Of a DNA stretch of 59,373 nt, positions 17,733 to 26,882 are shown one piece after another. Made by a program: the position numbers and the translations under genes. Location: assembly GCF_012931685.1 (NCBI RefSeq), contig NZ_JABANC010000009.1, positions 1 to 59,373 of the forward strand, read 5' to 3'. The notes under the pieces are model-generated. The model was not told the origin of the DNA. It saw only the letters and a list, made by a program, of their open reading frames with translations, and made no database searches. Position 1 is the first letter of the stretch, and each line of letters starts with the position of its first letter. Source of the stretch: Hanstruepera ponticola. Its GTDB lineage: Bacteria > Bacteroidota > Bacteroidia > Flavobacteriales > Flavobacteriaceae.

Positions 17733-18023
17733 ATGAAAAAATTAGATCCACAAGACATTGAAAAGAAATTATTGCGTTTCCCAGATTGGGAGTATTATGA
17801 TGGTGCGCTTTACGCTGAATTTGAATTTGATAATTTCAAAGACTGTTTTAGCGCTATGAGCCGCATTGCTTTTGAATGTGAAGCTCAAAATCATCATCCG
17901 GAATGGACAAATGTTTATAACGTACTATCCATTTCATTATCAACGCATGACGCTGATGGTGTAACCGATAAGGATTTCAAACTAGCAGAAGCTATTGAAA
18001 TGATTGTTGAAGTTCAAGATTAA
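17733..18023 (+). CDS. phhB: 4a-hydroxytetrahydrobiopterin dehydratase
   Basis: A 96-residue pterin-4a-carbinolamine dehydratase of the usual size. It regenerates the pterin cofactor of aromatic amino acid hydroxylases. The signature is present: EAQNHHPEWTNVYNVLSISLSTHDADGVTDKDF, with the catalytic His pair (HHP), a following Trp and Tyr, a second His and a downstream Asp. No phenylalanine hydroxylase gene is in the window. Confidence 0.93.
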   Translation: MKKLDPQDIEKKLLRFPDWEYYDGALYAEFEFDNFKDCFSAMSRIAFECEAQNHHPEWTNVYNVLSISLSTHDADGVTDKDFKLAEAIEMIVEVQD

Positions 18024-18071
18024 TTACTCCAATTTTTTTATTACTTTTCCCTTCTAATTACTAACCAATTG

Positions 18072-20129
18072 ATGATTTTTAAATTTAGGAGTCTTGCCTT
18101 ACTATTCCTTTCTATTCAAGCTTTAGGACAAGACCATACCCTTTTTTGCAAGCAACTTGAAGCTGTTCATGAAACAGTAAACCAACATCACTACAATCCT
18201 AAACCAGTTGATGATGATTTTTCAACGGCTGTTTATCATTTATTTATCAATAAACTGGATGATAGACAACACTTATTTACTCAAGAAGACTTGCATAGTT
18301 TCAGCAAAGACTCACTATTATTGGATGATTATGTAAAGAACAATGATTGTGATTTTATTTTAAAATATACATCAACTCTTGACAACCGAATTCAGCAATC
18401 TAAAGCCATCCTTGAGAATCTAAAAAGCACAACATTTGACTATACAGGAAAAGACACCTTATATTTTGATGCTGATAAAAAGTTTAAATATTTTAAAAGC
18501 GAAGCTCATCAAAAAAGATATTGGAACAAACGAGTACGATACGAAATAATTACCAGCATTATTGAAAAAGATTCCCTGCTCACAAATGCTGAAGCTAATT
18601 TCACTTCACTAGAGAAAACATTGAAGCCTAAAATCATTCAGCAGCAAATTTGTATTCTAGATGAACTTTTAAACCAAAATGGTGGGATTGAGCGTTTTGT
18701 GAAAGAAGCTTTTTTAAATGCTTATCTACATTATCAAGATCCGAATTCAACATTTTTTAATGCTTCTGAAAAAACACAATTTGAAACCTCTGTTTCAAAT
18801 AATCAACTATCCTTTGGCCTTTTTACTGGTAAAAATAAAAATGGTGAAATAATCATTACCTATATACAACCTGGTAGTTCTGCATTCAAAAATGGTACTT
18901 TAGAAGTAAATGATATTGTAAAATCACTGGAATCAAATGGCGATGTTTTAGAAACCTATTGTGTTGCAAACAATGATATAATGGCTTTTTTGAATGATTC
19001 CAATCATAAGACTGTACACTTTGAATTAAAAAAACAAAACGGCACTATTCAGACAGTCAGATTAACCAAAATTAAATCAGAGGTCGAAACTAATAATATT
19101 ACAGGCTACATTATAAAAAATGAAGAAAAAAATATTGGCTACATCAAAATCCCTGGATTTTATACAGATTTAGAAACACCAAACGGTTTAGGTGTTGCCA
19201 ATGACGTGGCTAAAGAATTATATAAGCTACAAAAAGAATCAATTAACGGTTTAATCCTAGATTTGAGATTTAACTCAGGTGGCTCCATGAAAGAAGCAAC
19301 TGACTTATCGGGAATGTTTATAAACAGAGGTCCTTTAGCAATTATAAAACATAACAATGGCGAACAGTTTACAATAAAAGATTCGCAACGAGGAAGCTTA
19401 TTCAATAAACCCTTATTAATTTTAATTAATGGTTACAGTGCTTCTGCTTCAGAATTTTTTGCGGGAGCCATGCAAGATTACAACCGAGCTGTTGTTGTTG
19501 GCTCACCAAGCTATGGTAAAGCGACTGCTCAAGTAATACTACCACTCCATGAAAATTCAAGCTATGGCTTTGTGAAATTGACTGTAGAAAAATTCTATCG
19601 TGCTACTGGAAAAAGTCATCAACAATTAGGCGTCAATCCTGATATTAAGCTACCATCCGTTTTTGATAATTTTGATTCAGGTGAAAAAAATATGCCATAT
19701 GCTTTAGGAAATGATACTATATTACCTCAACTAAAACTCATGCCTTTAAAAAAGGTATTACTTAAGGATATCGCCAATAAAAGCTATGCGAGGCAAAAAC
19801 AAGACAGTAGTTTTTTAAAAATACAAAACGTAAATACGGCTGTACTTAATAAGTTAGTACACAAAAAAAAGCAATACCCATTAACGCTCAATAATATTTA
19901 TGATGATTTTAATGAGTTTAAAACAATTTGGAATGCCTTTAATTCTCTTAAACTAGAAAAAGAAGCTTTCCAAATAACCAATTCAGATTCTACAACCGAA
20001 ATTATCAGCTACAGTGATGAAGACAAACAACAGAATCAGGAATATTTAACATCACTTTCAAGAGATGTTTATATTAATGAAGCACAAAAAATTCTAACCG
20101 ATATTATTAATCAAACCAATAACCATTAA
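18072..20129 (+). CDS. prc: Prc-like C-terminal processing protease (S41 family, PDZ domain)
   Basis: A 685-residue secreted tail-specific protease. The signal peptide is at 1-20 (ending QALGQ). A helical N-terminal domain precedes a PDZ domain (~240-330), then the S41 catalytic core with GLILDLRFNSGGSMKEATDL. The catalytic dyad is Ser458 in NGYSASASEFFAGAM and Lys483 in SYGKATAQ, 25 residues apart as in E. coli Prc. Known Prc proteases trim or degrade periplasmic and lipoprotein substrates. I use ATG 18072; a TTG precedes it. The next gene begins 1 bp after the stop, so the two are likely one transcript. Confidence 0.93.
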   Translation: MIFKFRSLALLFLSIQALGQDHTLFCKQLEAVHETVNQHHYNPKPVDDDFSTAVYHLFINKLDDRQHLFTQEDLHSFSKDSLLLDDYVKNNDCDFILKYTSTLDNRIQQSKAILENLKSTTFDYTGKDTLYFDADKKFKYFKSEAHQKRYWNKRVRYEIITSIIEKDSLLTNAEANFTSLEKTLKPKIIQQQICILDELLNQNGGIERFVKEAFLNAYLHYQDPNSTFFNASEKTQFETSVSNNQLSFGLFTGKNKNGEIIITYIQPGSSAFKNGTLEVNDIVKSLESNGDVLETYCVANNDIMAFLNDSNHKTVHFELKKQNGTIQTVRLTKIKSEVETNNITGYIIKNEEKNIGYIKIPGFYTDLETPNGLGVANDVAKELYKLQKESINGLILDLRFNSGGSMKEATDLSGMFINRGPLAIIKHNNGEQFTIKDSQRGSLFNKPLLILINGYSASASEFFAGAMQDYNRAVVVGSPSYGKATAQVILPLHENSSYGFVKLTVEKFYRATGKSHQQLGVNPDIKLPSVFDNFDSGEKNMPYALGNDTILPQLKLMPLKKVLLKDIANKSYARQKQDSSFLKIQNVNTAVLNKLVHKKKQYPLTLNNIYDDFNEFKTIWNAFNSLKLEKEAFQITNSDSTTEIISYSDEDKQQNQEYLTSLSRDVYINEAQKILTDIINQTNNH

Positions 20130-20130
20130 C

Positions 20131-21168
20131 ATGAAAACCAGTATTAAGACCTTATTTGCCATAAGCTTATTTGCCATTTCTATTAATTCATTTTCTCAAA
20201 GCTTTTCTAATGCTTCAGAATATTTGGATTTTGTGGCTGCCGAACAAGAAGAGATTACAAAAAAAATGTGGCGCTATACAAAAGCTCTTGCACATAGTAA
20301 AAATGACAGAAATATAAATAGTAAACGTAAAGCATTAATAAAAACAACTGAACAAGCCATAGAAAAAATTGAAAAAGCTGATGGCTATGATGGCAATGAG
20401 TATAAAAACCAAGTACTTAAACATATGCGATTAAATGAGAGCTTACTCAAAAACGAGTACGCTGACATTGTTGATATGAAATCGGTTGCAGAACAATCTT
20501 ACGATTTAATGGAAGCTTACATATTAGCACAAGAATTAGCCGATGAGAAAATGAAAGAGTCTCAAATGGAATATGAAACAAATTTTTATTCCTTTGCAGC
20601 AAAAAATAATATTAACATTATAGAGAGTGAAAGTGATTTAGGCAAGAAAATGGCCATTTCAAATGAGGTCTTTCAGCACTACAATAAAATGTACTTAATT
20701 TATTTTAAGGTTTATATTAATGAAGTTTACCTCATGGATGCCTTGAACAAACAAGACGTTAGCGCAATACAACAAAATGCCAACGCTTTGAGTCAAAGTG
20801 CAAAAGATGGCTTGGAAATTCTAAAAACTGTTGAAACTTATAAAAACGATAATTCTATTGTGGAATCCACAAAATCGGCCTTTGAATTTTTTATTGACGA
20901 AGCCGATAATCAAATACCTAAGCTAGTTGACTTCTTGATACTTAACGAAGATTTTGAGACTATTAAAACCACATTAGAGAAAACACCAGAACGCAAAAGA
21001 ACAAAAGATCAGATAGATACTTATAACAAGAAAGTAAAAGAGGTTAATAAAGGAGTAAAAACATACAATAGCATTAATCAAAACCTAAATAGTAACAGGC
21101 AAAAAGCGCTAAATAATCTCAATATGACTAATGAAAAATTTTTAGCACGACATATTCCAAACGATTAG
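20131..21168 (+). CDS. Secreted helical protein of unknown function (LIC11966-like)
   Basis: A 345-residue protein with a signal peptide at 1-23 (ending NSFSQ). The rest is almost entirely helical and charged, with no Cys and no membrane segment. It resembles in general appearance the LIC11966-type surface proteins of Bacteroidota and Leptospira, but I hold that assignment tentatively. Its start lies 1 bp after the Prc protease stop, so it may be a protease partner, adaptor or regulator; that is inference from spacing. The start of yebC follows 46 bp downstream behind its own promoter box. Confidence 0.65.
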   Translation: MKTSIKTLFAISLFAISINSFSQSFSNASEYLDFVAAEQEEITKKMWRYTKALAHSKNDRNINSKRKALIKTTEQAIEKIEKADGYDGNEYKNQVLKHMRLNESLLKNEYADIVDMKSVAEQSYDLMEAYILAQELADEKMKESQMEYETNFYSFAAKNNINIIESESDLGKKMAISNEVFQHYNKMYLIYFKVYINEVYLMDALNKQDVSAIQQNANALSQSAKDGLEILKTVETYKNDNSIVESTKSAFEFFIDEADNQIPKLVDFLILNEDFETIKTTLEKTPERKRTKDQIDTYNKKVKEVNKGVKTYNSINQNLNSNRQKALNNLNMTNEKFLARHIPND

Positions 21169-21176
21169 GTTTTTAT

Positions 21177-21184
21177 TAAATTTG
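21177..21184 (+). promoter_or_regulatory. Candidate -7 promoter element (TAAATTTG) for yebC
   Basis: TAnnTTTG match 31 bp before the yebC ATG and just after the preceding gene. No clear -33 element. Confidence 0.45.
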
Positions 21185-21214
21185 TCAATGAAATTTATAA
21201 ATATAAAATAGAAT

Positions 21215-21961
21215 ATGGGAAGAGCTTTTGAATTCCGTAAAGCACGAAAAATGAAACGTTGGTCTGCTATGAGTAAGGCCTTCACTAGAATTGGAAAGGA
21301 TATTGTAATGGCAGTTAAAGAAGGTGGTCCTGATCCAGATAGTAATTCTAGATTGCGTGCCGTGATTCAAAATGCCAAAGCCGTAAATATGCCCAAAGAT
21401 AATATTGAACGTGCTATAAAACGCGCGAGTGATAAAAATCAAGGGGACTATAAAGAAGTTATTTTTGAAGGTTATGCGCCTCATGGTATTGCTGTCTTGG
21501 TTGAAACTGCAACTGATAATAATACTCGAACTGTTGCTAATGTAAGAAGCTATTTTAATAAATGTGATGGCAGTTTGGGAACATCAGGTTCTGTTGTATT
21601 TATGTTTGATCATACTTGTAATTTTAAAATAAAAGGTGAAGAGCTTGATTTAGAAGAACTAGAATTAGAACTTATAGATTTTGGTGTTGAAGAAATCTTT
21701 GAAGATACCGATGAGGATGCTGATGGAAATGAAATAAATAGTGTTATGATTTATGCACCATTTGAAAGTTTTGGAAAAATACAATCCTATTTAGAAGAGA
21801 ATAATATTGAAATTTTATCTTCTGGATTTGAGCGTATCCCTCAAGTCACTAAACCTTTAAATACTGAACAGGTAGCAGATGTTGAAAAACTTTTAGAAAA
21901 ATTAGAAGATGATGATGACGTTCAAAACGTTTACCACACCATGGAAGAAAGCACTGAATAA
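21215..21961 (+). CDS. yebC: YebC/PmpR family regulator
   Basis: A 248-residue YebC-type protein. The N-terminal domain carries KMKRWSAMSKAFTRIGKDI and GGPDPDSNSRLRAVIQNAKAVNMPKDNIERAI. The middle has FEGYAPHGIAVLVE, TDNNTRTVANVRSYFNKCDGSLGTSGSV and the acidic DLEELELELIDFGVEE. Family members have been described as DNA-binding regulators and, more recently, as translation factors that relieve ribosome stalling. A strong terminator follows. Length and motifs agree with the family throughout. Confidence 0.95.
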   Translation: MGRAFEFRKARKMKRWSAMSKAFTRIGKDIVMAVKEGGPDPDSNSRLRAVIQNAKAVNMPKDNIERAIKRASDKNQGDYKEVIFEGYAPHGIAVLVETATDNNTRTVANVRSYFNKCDGSLGTSGSVVFMFDHTCNFKIKGEELDLEELELELIDFGVEEIFEDTDEDADGNEINSVMIYAPFESFGKIQSYLEENNIEILSSGFERIPQVTKPLNTEQVADVEKLLEKLEDDDDVQNVYHTMEESTE

Positions 21962-21983
21962 AAATTTACACATAATTTAACCT

Positions 21984-22014
21984 AAAAATCCTAAACTTCT
22001 CGTTTAGGATTTTT
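21984..22014. terminator. Rho-independent terminator after yebC
   Basis: 13-bp perfect stem AAAAATCCTAAAC / GTTTAGGATTTTT with a 5-nt loop, followed by more T. Confidence 0.92.
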
Positions 22015-22065
22015 ATTTTTATAAGTAACAAAACGTCTGTAAAAACGTTTGATAAGTAAAAACAT

Positions 22066-23547
22066 ATGACTAATCAGTATACTTCTCGCCTACTATTTTT
22101 ATTTGCTATGATAATTTTTAATTATTATGGCCTTGCCCAAACTGTAAAAGGAAAAATCCAAAATCAAAATAATGAAGCTATTCCTTTTGCCACCATTCAA
22201 ATAGGTGAAGATTATGGTGTTATATCAAACGATGAGGGCAACTTTTCAATCGTAACTTCTGGCTTTAAGGCGTCTGATTCTGTGACTATATCCTGTCTTG
22301 GTTATGAAAAACTAGGCATGCAGTTACAAGAATTTTCTTCCCAAAATTATACGCTTAATGAACGCGTTAATGAACTTTCCGAAGTTTATATTACTGACCG
22401 AAATTTGGGTGTTGATTCAATTATGCACTATGTTAATGCAAATTTGAAAAAGAACTACAAAATAGACTTGCAAGCAATGAAGTTTTTTGGAAGACGAACT
22501 GAATATATAGTTGGAAAAACTGCTGATTTTGAAATTGAAAAATCATCAAATTTCAAAAAGAAACAACTAGAAGCTTTTAATCAGGATTTTGATGCTTTGG
22601 AAACATCCCTATTGAACAATAAATCAAAACAATATACCGATGTGGTTTCTACACTGTATATCTTGGATGAAAATAAAGCTAAATTAAACGTTGAAAAAGC
22701 CGTTAAACTTCTTGATGAAAAAAATGACCAATCATTGGAAAAAGTTGCCGAGAAAGGAAATGATATTGTTTTAAAACATCTGGACAAAAATAGTGTTTAT
22801 ACTGTAAAATCAGGATTGTTTAAAATATCAGATTCTGTTTCGCTTGATAATAGAGAGGATAAAATGGGAGATAGTATAAGTTCGGTTAAAAATGTTAGAA
22901 ATGCCACCTTTGGAATCATTAAAAACAACAGCCTAATATCAAACGAGCCTGATTTAGATTTTGTAAGCGAAACAAGAAAATATCGTTACGAACTAGAAGA
23001 TTTGACTCTTCTAAATAATGAAATTGTATATATCGTGAATTTTGAACCCAGAAGAAGCTCTGCAAAATACACAGGTACCATGTATATTTCCAACGAAACC
23101 TTTGCTGTTATAAGGGCTGATTATAAGTTTTATGAAAATAGAATTGGTGAAAAATTCAATCTGCGTTTGCTTTTAGGAATAAAGTATGTAGAAAAAAATA
23201 GAGCAGGATCAGTAGCTTACAAAAAGCATAATGACACCCATTACTATCCTTACTATATAAGTGAACAAGTTGACAGATATTTTTATGTAAACCGTCCCAT
23301 AAAGTTTATTGACAACGCCAACGGAGATAAAGTAGCCTTTAATTTCAAAATAGAAGGTACTTTTAAAGAACGTTCCGAAATACTTATGCTAGAGATACAA
23401 GAAATCACTAGCGCTGATTATAATAATGCTGTAGAGTCTAAAAGCATAGACTACGAAAATATCAAAACATATGATCCCTCAATTTGGTCTGATTACAATG
23501 TACTTGAACCACTGAAAGAGATGAAAGAATTTAAAGTCACTGACTAA
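22066..23547 (+). CDS. Secreted CarboxypepD_reg-like domain protein
   Basis: A 493-residue exported protein. The signal peptide is at ~1-25 (ending GLAQ). Residues ~26-105 form a carboxypeptidase regulatory-like beta-sandwich (VKGKIQNQNNEAIPFATIQI, then GVISNDEGNFSI and VTISCLGYE), the domain that also opens SusC/TonB-type proteins. It is followed by a long helical and beta region ending in a barrel-like series (YRYELEDLTLLNNEIVYIVNFEP, GTMYISNETFAVIRADY). There is no TonB-dependent barrel and no T9SS tail. It probably sits in the periplasm or outer membrane, with unknown function. It is monocistronic, with terminators on both sides. Confidence 0.8.
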   Translation: MTNQYTSRLLFLFAMIIFNYYGLAQTVKGKIQNQNNEAIPFATIQIGEDYGVISNDEGNFSIVTSGFKASDSVTISCLGYEKLGMQLQEFSSQNYTLNERVNELSEVYITDRNLGVDSIMHYVNANLKKNYKIDLQAMKFFGRRTEYIVGKTADFEIEKSSNFKKKQLEAFNQDFDALETSLLNNKSKQYTDVVSTLYILDENKAKLNVEKAVKLLDEKNDQSLEKVAEKGNDIVLKHLDKNSVYTVKSGLFKISDSVSLDNREDKMGDSISSVKNVRNATFGIIKNNSLISNEPDLDFVSETRKYRYELEDLTLLNNEIVYIVNFEPRRSSAKYTGTMYISNETFAVIRADYKFYENRIGEKFNLRLLLGIKYVEKNRAGSVAYKKHNDTHYYPYYISEQVDRYFYVNRPIKFIDNANGDKVAFNFKIEGTFKERSEILMLEIQEITSADYNNAVESKSIDYENIKTYDPSIWSDYNVLEPLKEMKEFKVTD

Positions 23548-23551
23548 AATG

Positions 23552-23582
23552 AAAAAGCTACTTTATAATAAGTAGCTTTTTT
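23552..23582. terminator. Rho-independent terminator
   Basis: 12-bp perfect stem AAAAAGCTACTT / AAGTAGCTTTTT with a 6-nt loop and a continuing T-run on the plus strand. Ends the 22066 gene and may also serve the convergent acyltransferase gene. Confidence 0.92.
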
Positions 23583-23669
23583 ATTGGTAAATGTTTCTTT
23601 TTAGGGACATAATCGTTTACTTTATGTTTCATTTACACATTAAAATATTTTCAAAATTCATGCCAAAAA

Positions 23670-24218
23670 TCAAGAGTATTCAGGGATTTTACCTTTAACA
23701 CCCTTGAAGAAATTTTTCATGAAAGTAAAATCGGCTTCAATATCATCCGTAGGATAAAAGGGTTCAGATATTCTGTTTTGTTTATTTTGAAAATCCAACG
23801 TAAACATAATGATGGGCACATTTGCAGCTTTCGCAATGTAATAAAAACCTGTTCGCCATTCACTAACTTTTTTTCTGGTACCTTCTGGCGCTAAAGCTAA
23901 TCTAAATTCTTCACGTTCTTCAAATAATTTGGCAATTGCTTCAACCTTATTTTGATTAGAACTTCTGTCTATAGGTGCACCTCCAATAGCTTTTAAATAC
24001 CATCCAAAAGGACCAATAAACAGTTCTTTTTTTCCGATAAAATTTGACTTGACACCAATAACCTTTCGTAAAAGAACGCCAATATAGAAATCATGCCAAC
24101 TGGTATGCGGAACGGCTATTAATACAGCTTTTTTTACTGTGTCTTTAGACATGTTGGTATTACCCACAACTTTCCAGCCCAATACTTTAAAATAGATGAA
24201 TTTGGCCAGCCAACGCAT
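23670..24218 (-). CDS. 1-acyl-sn-glycerol-3-phosphate acyltransferase-like (PlsC family)
   Basis: A 182-residue short acyltransferase. The catalytic HX4D motif is His38-Asp43 in AVPHTSWHDFYIG. The glycerolipid-binding EGTR motif follows in LALAPEGTRKK. The protein is shorter than classical PlsC (~240 aa) and lacks clear N-terminal membrane helices, which is usual for the small PlsC-like group in Bacteroidota. Its start is 1 bp after the KdnB-like gene stop, and it is the last gene of the kdsB cluster, so the acyl acceptor could be an LPS or lipid A component. That is inference from context. Confidence 0.82.
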   Translation of the reverse strand: MRWLAKFIYFKVLGWKVVGNTNMSKDTVKKAVLIAVPHTSWHDFYIGVLLRKVIGVKSNFIGKKELFIGPFGWYLKAIGGAPIDRSSNQNKVEAIAKLFEEREEFRLALAPEGTRKKVSEWRTGFYYIAKAANVPIIMFTLDFQNKQNRISEPFYPTDDIEADFTFMKNFFKGVKGKIPEYS

Positions 24219-24219
24219 A

Positions 24220-25302
24220 TTACATTTTTTGATAAAGATCTTTTAATTTTTGGGGTGTAATAACTTTTTTCCAGTTTTTACCTATAGCATTCTCCCACAG
24301 TGGTTCTAATCCCATAGCAACATTTATCATAGTGTTAAACTCATCATCGCTCAAATTATCACATAATCCTTTTGGAATTTCAATGTTGTTTTTGGCTTTC
24401 ATTTTCTTAAACAAGGCTACACCTTCTGGATAAAATTCTTCCAAATGATCAAATACAATACAATTTCCAATACCATGTTTTGTTCCTAAAACATATCCTA
24501 AACCATAACTCATAGCATGTGCTACACCTACTTGAGAATATGCAATACTCATACCTCCATGCCAAGATGCCATCATGAGTTTATCCTGCGCCTCTTCAGG
24601 AGTTAAATTGTTGTCTAAAAACAGTTCATTACACAATTCATAGGCTTTTTCACCATAGCTTTTACTAAAAGCATTTAAAAAGGTTCCATTTAAGGATTCT
24701 ATACAATGAATAAAGCAATCCATCCCTGTATAAAACCACTGCTGTTTTGGTACATCTTTGGTAAGTTCAGGGTCTAAAATAACCTGATCAAAAGGCGTAT
24801 AATCTGAATTTATACCTAATTTTTTGTCTGGACCAGTTAAAACGGTTGTTCTAGAAACTTCGGCTCCTGTTCCCGATATTGTTGGGATACCAACATGATA
24901 AACTGCTGGATTTTTCACCAAGTCCCAACCTTGATAGTTTTTGGATTCACCATCATTGGTAAGCATAATTGAAACAGCTTTTGCCAAATCCATAATAGTT
25001 CCACCACCAATACCTACAATTCCAGAAGGTCTTTCTTTGCTGGTTAAAATAATATCTTCAACCAATTTATCAACTTGAGAAGTTTTAGGTTCTTCATTGG
25101 CAGATATATATAAAAGCTTATCCTCATAGGCTAGAGGAATTCTTGAAGTTAACCACGAATTACCTTTAAAAACATCATCCACTAAAAATATAAAAGGTGC
25201 TTTTACACTCAACCTTTTAGGAGAAATAATTTCATCTAATTGATTAAAACTGCCGCGTCCAAAAACGACTCTGGACACCATTGGATAATTTTTATAACTC
25301 AT
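24220..25302 (-). CDS. kdnB: Iron-containing alcohol dehydrogenase, KdnB-like (Kdo 8-oxidase candidate)
   Basis: A 360-residue Fe-type alcohol dehydrogenase. NAD(P) contacts are IVGIGGGTIMDLAKAVS (GGGT at 99-102) and PTISGTGAEVS. Metal ligands read Asp195, His199 (GMDCFIHCIES), His262 (VAHAMSYGLG) and His276 (GTKHGIGN). Among this family, KdnB of Shewanella oxidises C8 of Kdo ahead of transamination by KdnA to give 8-amino-Kdo in LPS. The location two genes downstream of kdsB is the main reason for the KdnB call. KdnA is not in the window, so a different alcohol substrate is possible. Flanked by 1-bp and 31-bp gaps in one operon. Confidence 0.7.
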   Translation of the reverse strand: MSYKNYPMVSRVVFGRGSFNQLDEIISPKRLSVKAPFIFLVDDVFKGNSWLTSRIPLAYEDKLLYISANEEPKTSQVDKLVEDIILTSKERPSGIVGIGGGTIMDLAKAVSIMLTNDGESKNYQGWDLVKNPAVYHVGIPTISGTGAEVSRTTVLTGPDKKLGINSDYTPFDQVILDPELTKDVPKQQWFYTGMDCFIHCIESLNGTFLNAFSKSYGEKAYELCNELFLDNNLTPEEAQDKLMMASWHGGMSIAYSQVGVAHAMSYGLGYVLGTKHGIGNCIVFDHLEEFYPEGVALFKKMKAKNNIEIPKGLCDNLSDDEFNTMINVAMGLEPLWENAIGKNWKKVITPQKLKDLYQKM

Positions 25303-25333
25303 GTAATTCGTTCTGTAACAAAAATATTATTTT

Positions 25334-26038
25334 TTAATTTATAAGCGGTAAAATATCTAATAAACTCCCTACGGTTTTATATTTCAGTCCATTTGTCTCA
25401 CTTTCATGCACTTCTTCATGAAGCCATGTAGTATGAAATGGTACATGAATAGCGTGAGCTTTTATGTTAATTAATGGTAATACATCTGATTTTAGAGAAT
25501 TACCTATCATTAAAAATTCAGATGGTTTTATATCCAAATGATTTAACAATTTAGAATAATTAACTTCTTTTTTATCACTCAACACCTCAATATGATGAAA
25601 ATAATCAAGTAATCCAGATTTTTCAAGCTTTCGTTCCTGATCCAATAAGTCTCCTTTTGTTGCTAGTATTAAACGGTATTTTTGTGATAGATTTTTTAAA
25701 ACTTGCTCAACACCTTCTAACAACTCTACAGGTTTATTAATCATATCCTTACCAATGTCCAAAATCTCCTTAATTACGTGATTGGATACTTTACCATTTG
25801 AAAGCTCAAGTGCCATTTCGACCATAGAAAGAACAAATCCTTTCACACCATAACCATATAATGGTAAATTTTTCATCTCCATTTTAAAAAGCTCTTGATC
25901 TATTTTATTTAAGGTTTCGTATTTAGATAATAGTTTACCAAAAGCCTCTTCAGCATCTCTAAAATATGTTTCATTGACCCAAAGTGTATCATCGGCATCA
26001 AATCCAATTACCTTTATACCACTATAATCTATTTCCAT
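25334..26038 (-). CDS. HAD-superfamily hydrolase
   Basis: A 234-residue HAD phosphatase with a helical cap. Motif I is FDADDTLW, where Asp14 is the nucleophile and Asp16 the general acid. Motif II/III segments are LILATKGD and [13 protein letters not shown]. The first 10 bp overlap the 3' end of kdsB, giving tight translational coupling. That invites the idea of a Kdo-8-phosphate phosphatase role, but KdsC is a small capless HAD and this protein is of the capped type, so the substrate is open. Confidence 0.85.
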   Translation of the reverse strand: MEIDYSGIKVIGFDADDTLWVNETYFRDAEEAFGKLLSKYETLNKIDQELFKMEMKNLPLYGYGVKGFVLSMVEMALELSNGKVSNHVIKEILDIGKDMINKPVELLEGVEQVLKNLSQKYRLILATKGDLLDQERKLEKSGLLDYFHHIEVLSDKKEVNYSKLLNHLDIKPSEFLMIGNSLKSDVLPLINIKAHAIHVPFHTTWLHEEVHESETNGLKYKTVGSLLDILPLIN

Positions 26039-26760
26039 AGTTTTTTTGCACGTTCCAAATCTTCAGGCGTGTCAATTTCAACACCTTGAACATCTGTTTC
26101 AACCATCTTTATTTTTTTACTATACTCCAAATAGCGAATGCATTCTATTTTTTCCGACGCTTCAAGTTCTAGCATAGGCAATCTATAAAAATCCAATAAT
26201 GCTTCTCTTCTAAAGGCATAAACCCCTTTGTGCTTAAAATATTTAGTATTCACTGTTTCATCACGAGGAAACGGAATAGGACTTCGGGAAAAATAAAGCG
26301 CAAAATTATTTTTGTCTGTAATAACCTTCACAGTATTGGGATTACTGATTTCTTCCCAATCAGTGATATTTACCATCAGGGAAGCGAGATCTATTTCCTT
26401 TGAAGCATCATTTTTAAACACGTCAATAAGCTTTTGTAATGACGTCAATTCGGTAAATGGTTCATCTCCCTGAACATTAACAACAATATCTACATCTGTC
26501 ATATTCTCAACAGCTTCAGCTATTCTATCACTACCACATTCATGTTCCTTGATACTCATCATTGCCTTTCCACCATTATTCACTATTTCGTTGAAAATGA
26601 TATCGCTATCTGTAACAACAAAAACCTCATCAAAAAGGTTGGTAGCAACCGTTGCTTCATAAGTTCTTAAAATTACGGTCTTGCCTTCTAGATCTTGCAT
26701 TAACTTACCAGGAAATCGAGATGCGCTGTAACGCGCAGGAATCATTGAAATAATCTTCAT
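26029..26760 (-). CDS. kdsB: 3-deoxy-manno-octulosonate cytidylyltransferase (CMP-Kdo synthetase)
   Basis: A 243-residue cytidylyltransferase that activates Kdo as CMP-Kdo for LPS inner-core assembly. Family markers: [20 protein letters not shown] at the N-terminus, [39 protein letters not shown], and [15 protein letters not shown]. Length is normal. It is the first gene of the kdsB-HAD-KdnB-acyltransferase series, with a candidate promoter 23 bp upstream. Confidence 0.96.
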   Translation of the reverse strand: MKIISMIPARYSASRFPGKLMQDLEGKTVILRTYEATVATNLFDEVFVVTDSDIIFNEIVNNGGKAMMSIKEHECGSDRIAEAVENMTDVDIVVNVQGDEPFTELTSLQKLIDVFKNDASKEIDLASLMVNITDWEEISNPNTVKVITDKNNFALYFSRSPIPFPRDETVNTKYFKHKGVYAFRREALLDFYRLPMLELEASEKIECIRYLEYSKKIKMVETDVQGVEIDTPEDLERAKKLWK

Positions 26761-26782
26761 TGGAGTAATTTCGTTTCTAATT

Positions 26783-26790
26783 CAAAAATA
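26783..26790 (-). promoter_or_regulatory. Candidate -7 promoter element (TATTTTTG, minus strand) for kdsB
   Basis: TAnnTTTG on the minus strand, 23 bp before the kdsB start. No -33 partner seen. Confidence 0.45.
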
Positions 26791-26882
26791 CATAATTAAT
26801 ACAACTTCACCTACCTGATTGTATCTTTCTGCAAAATTCAAAATCATAAAAATTATTAATAGTTTCTGAATTCTATTTTGGC

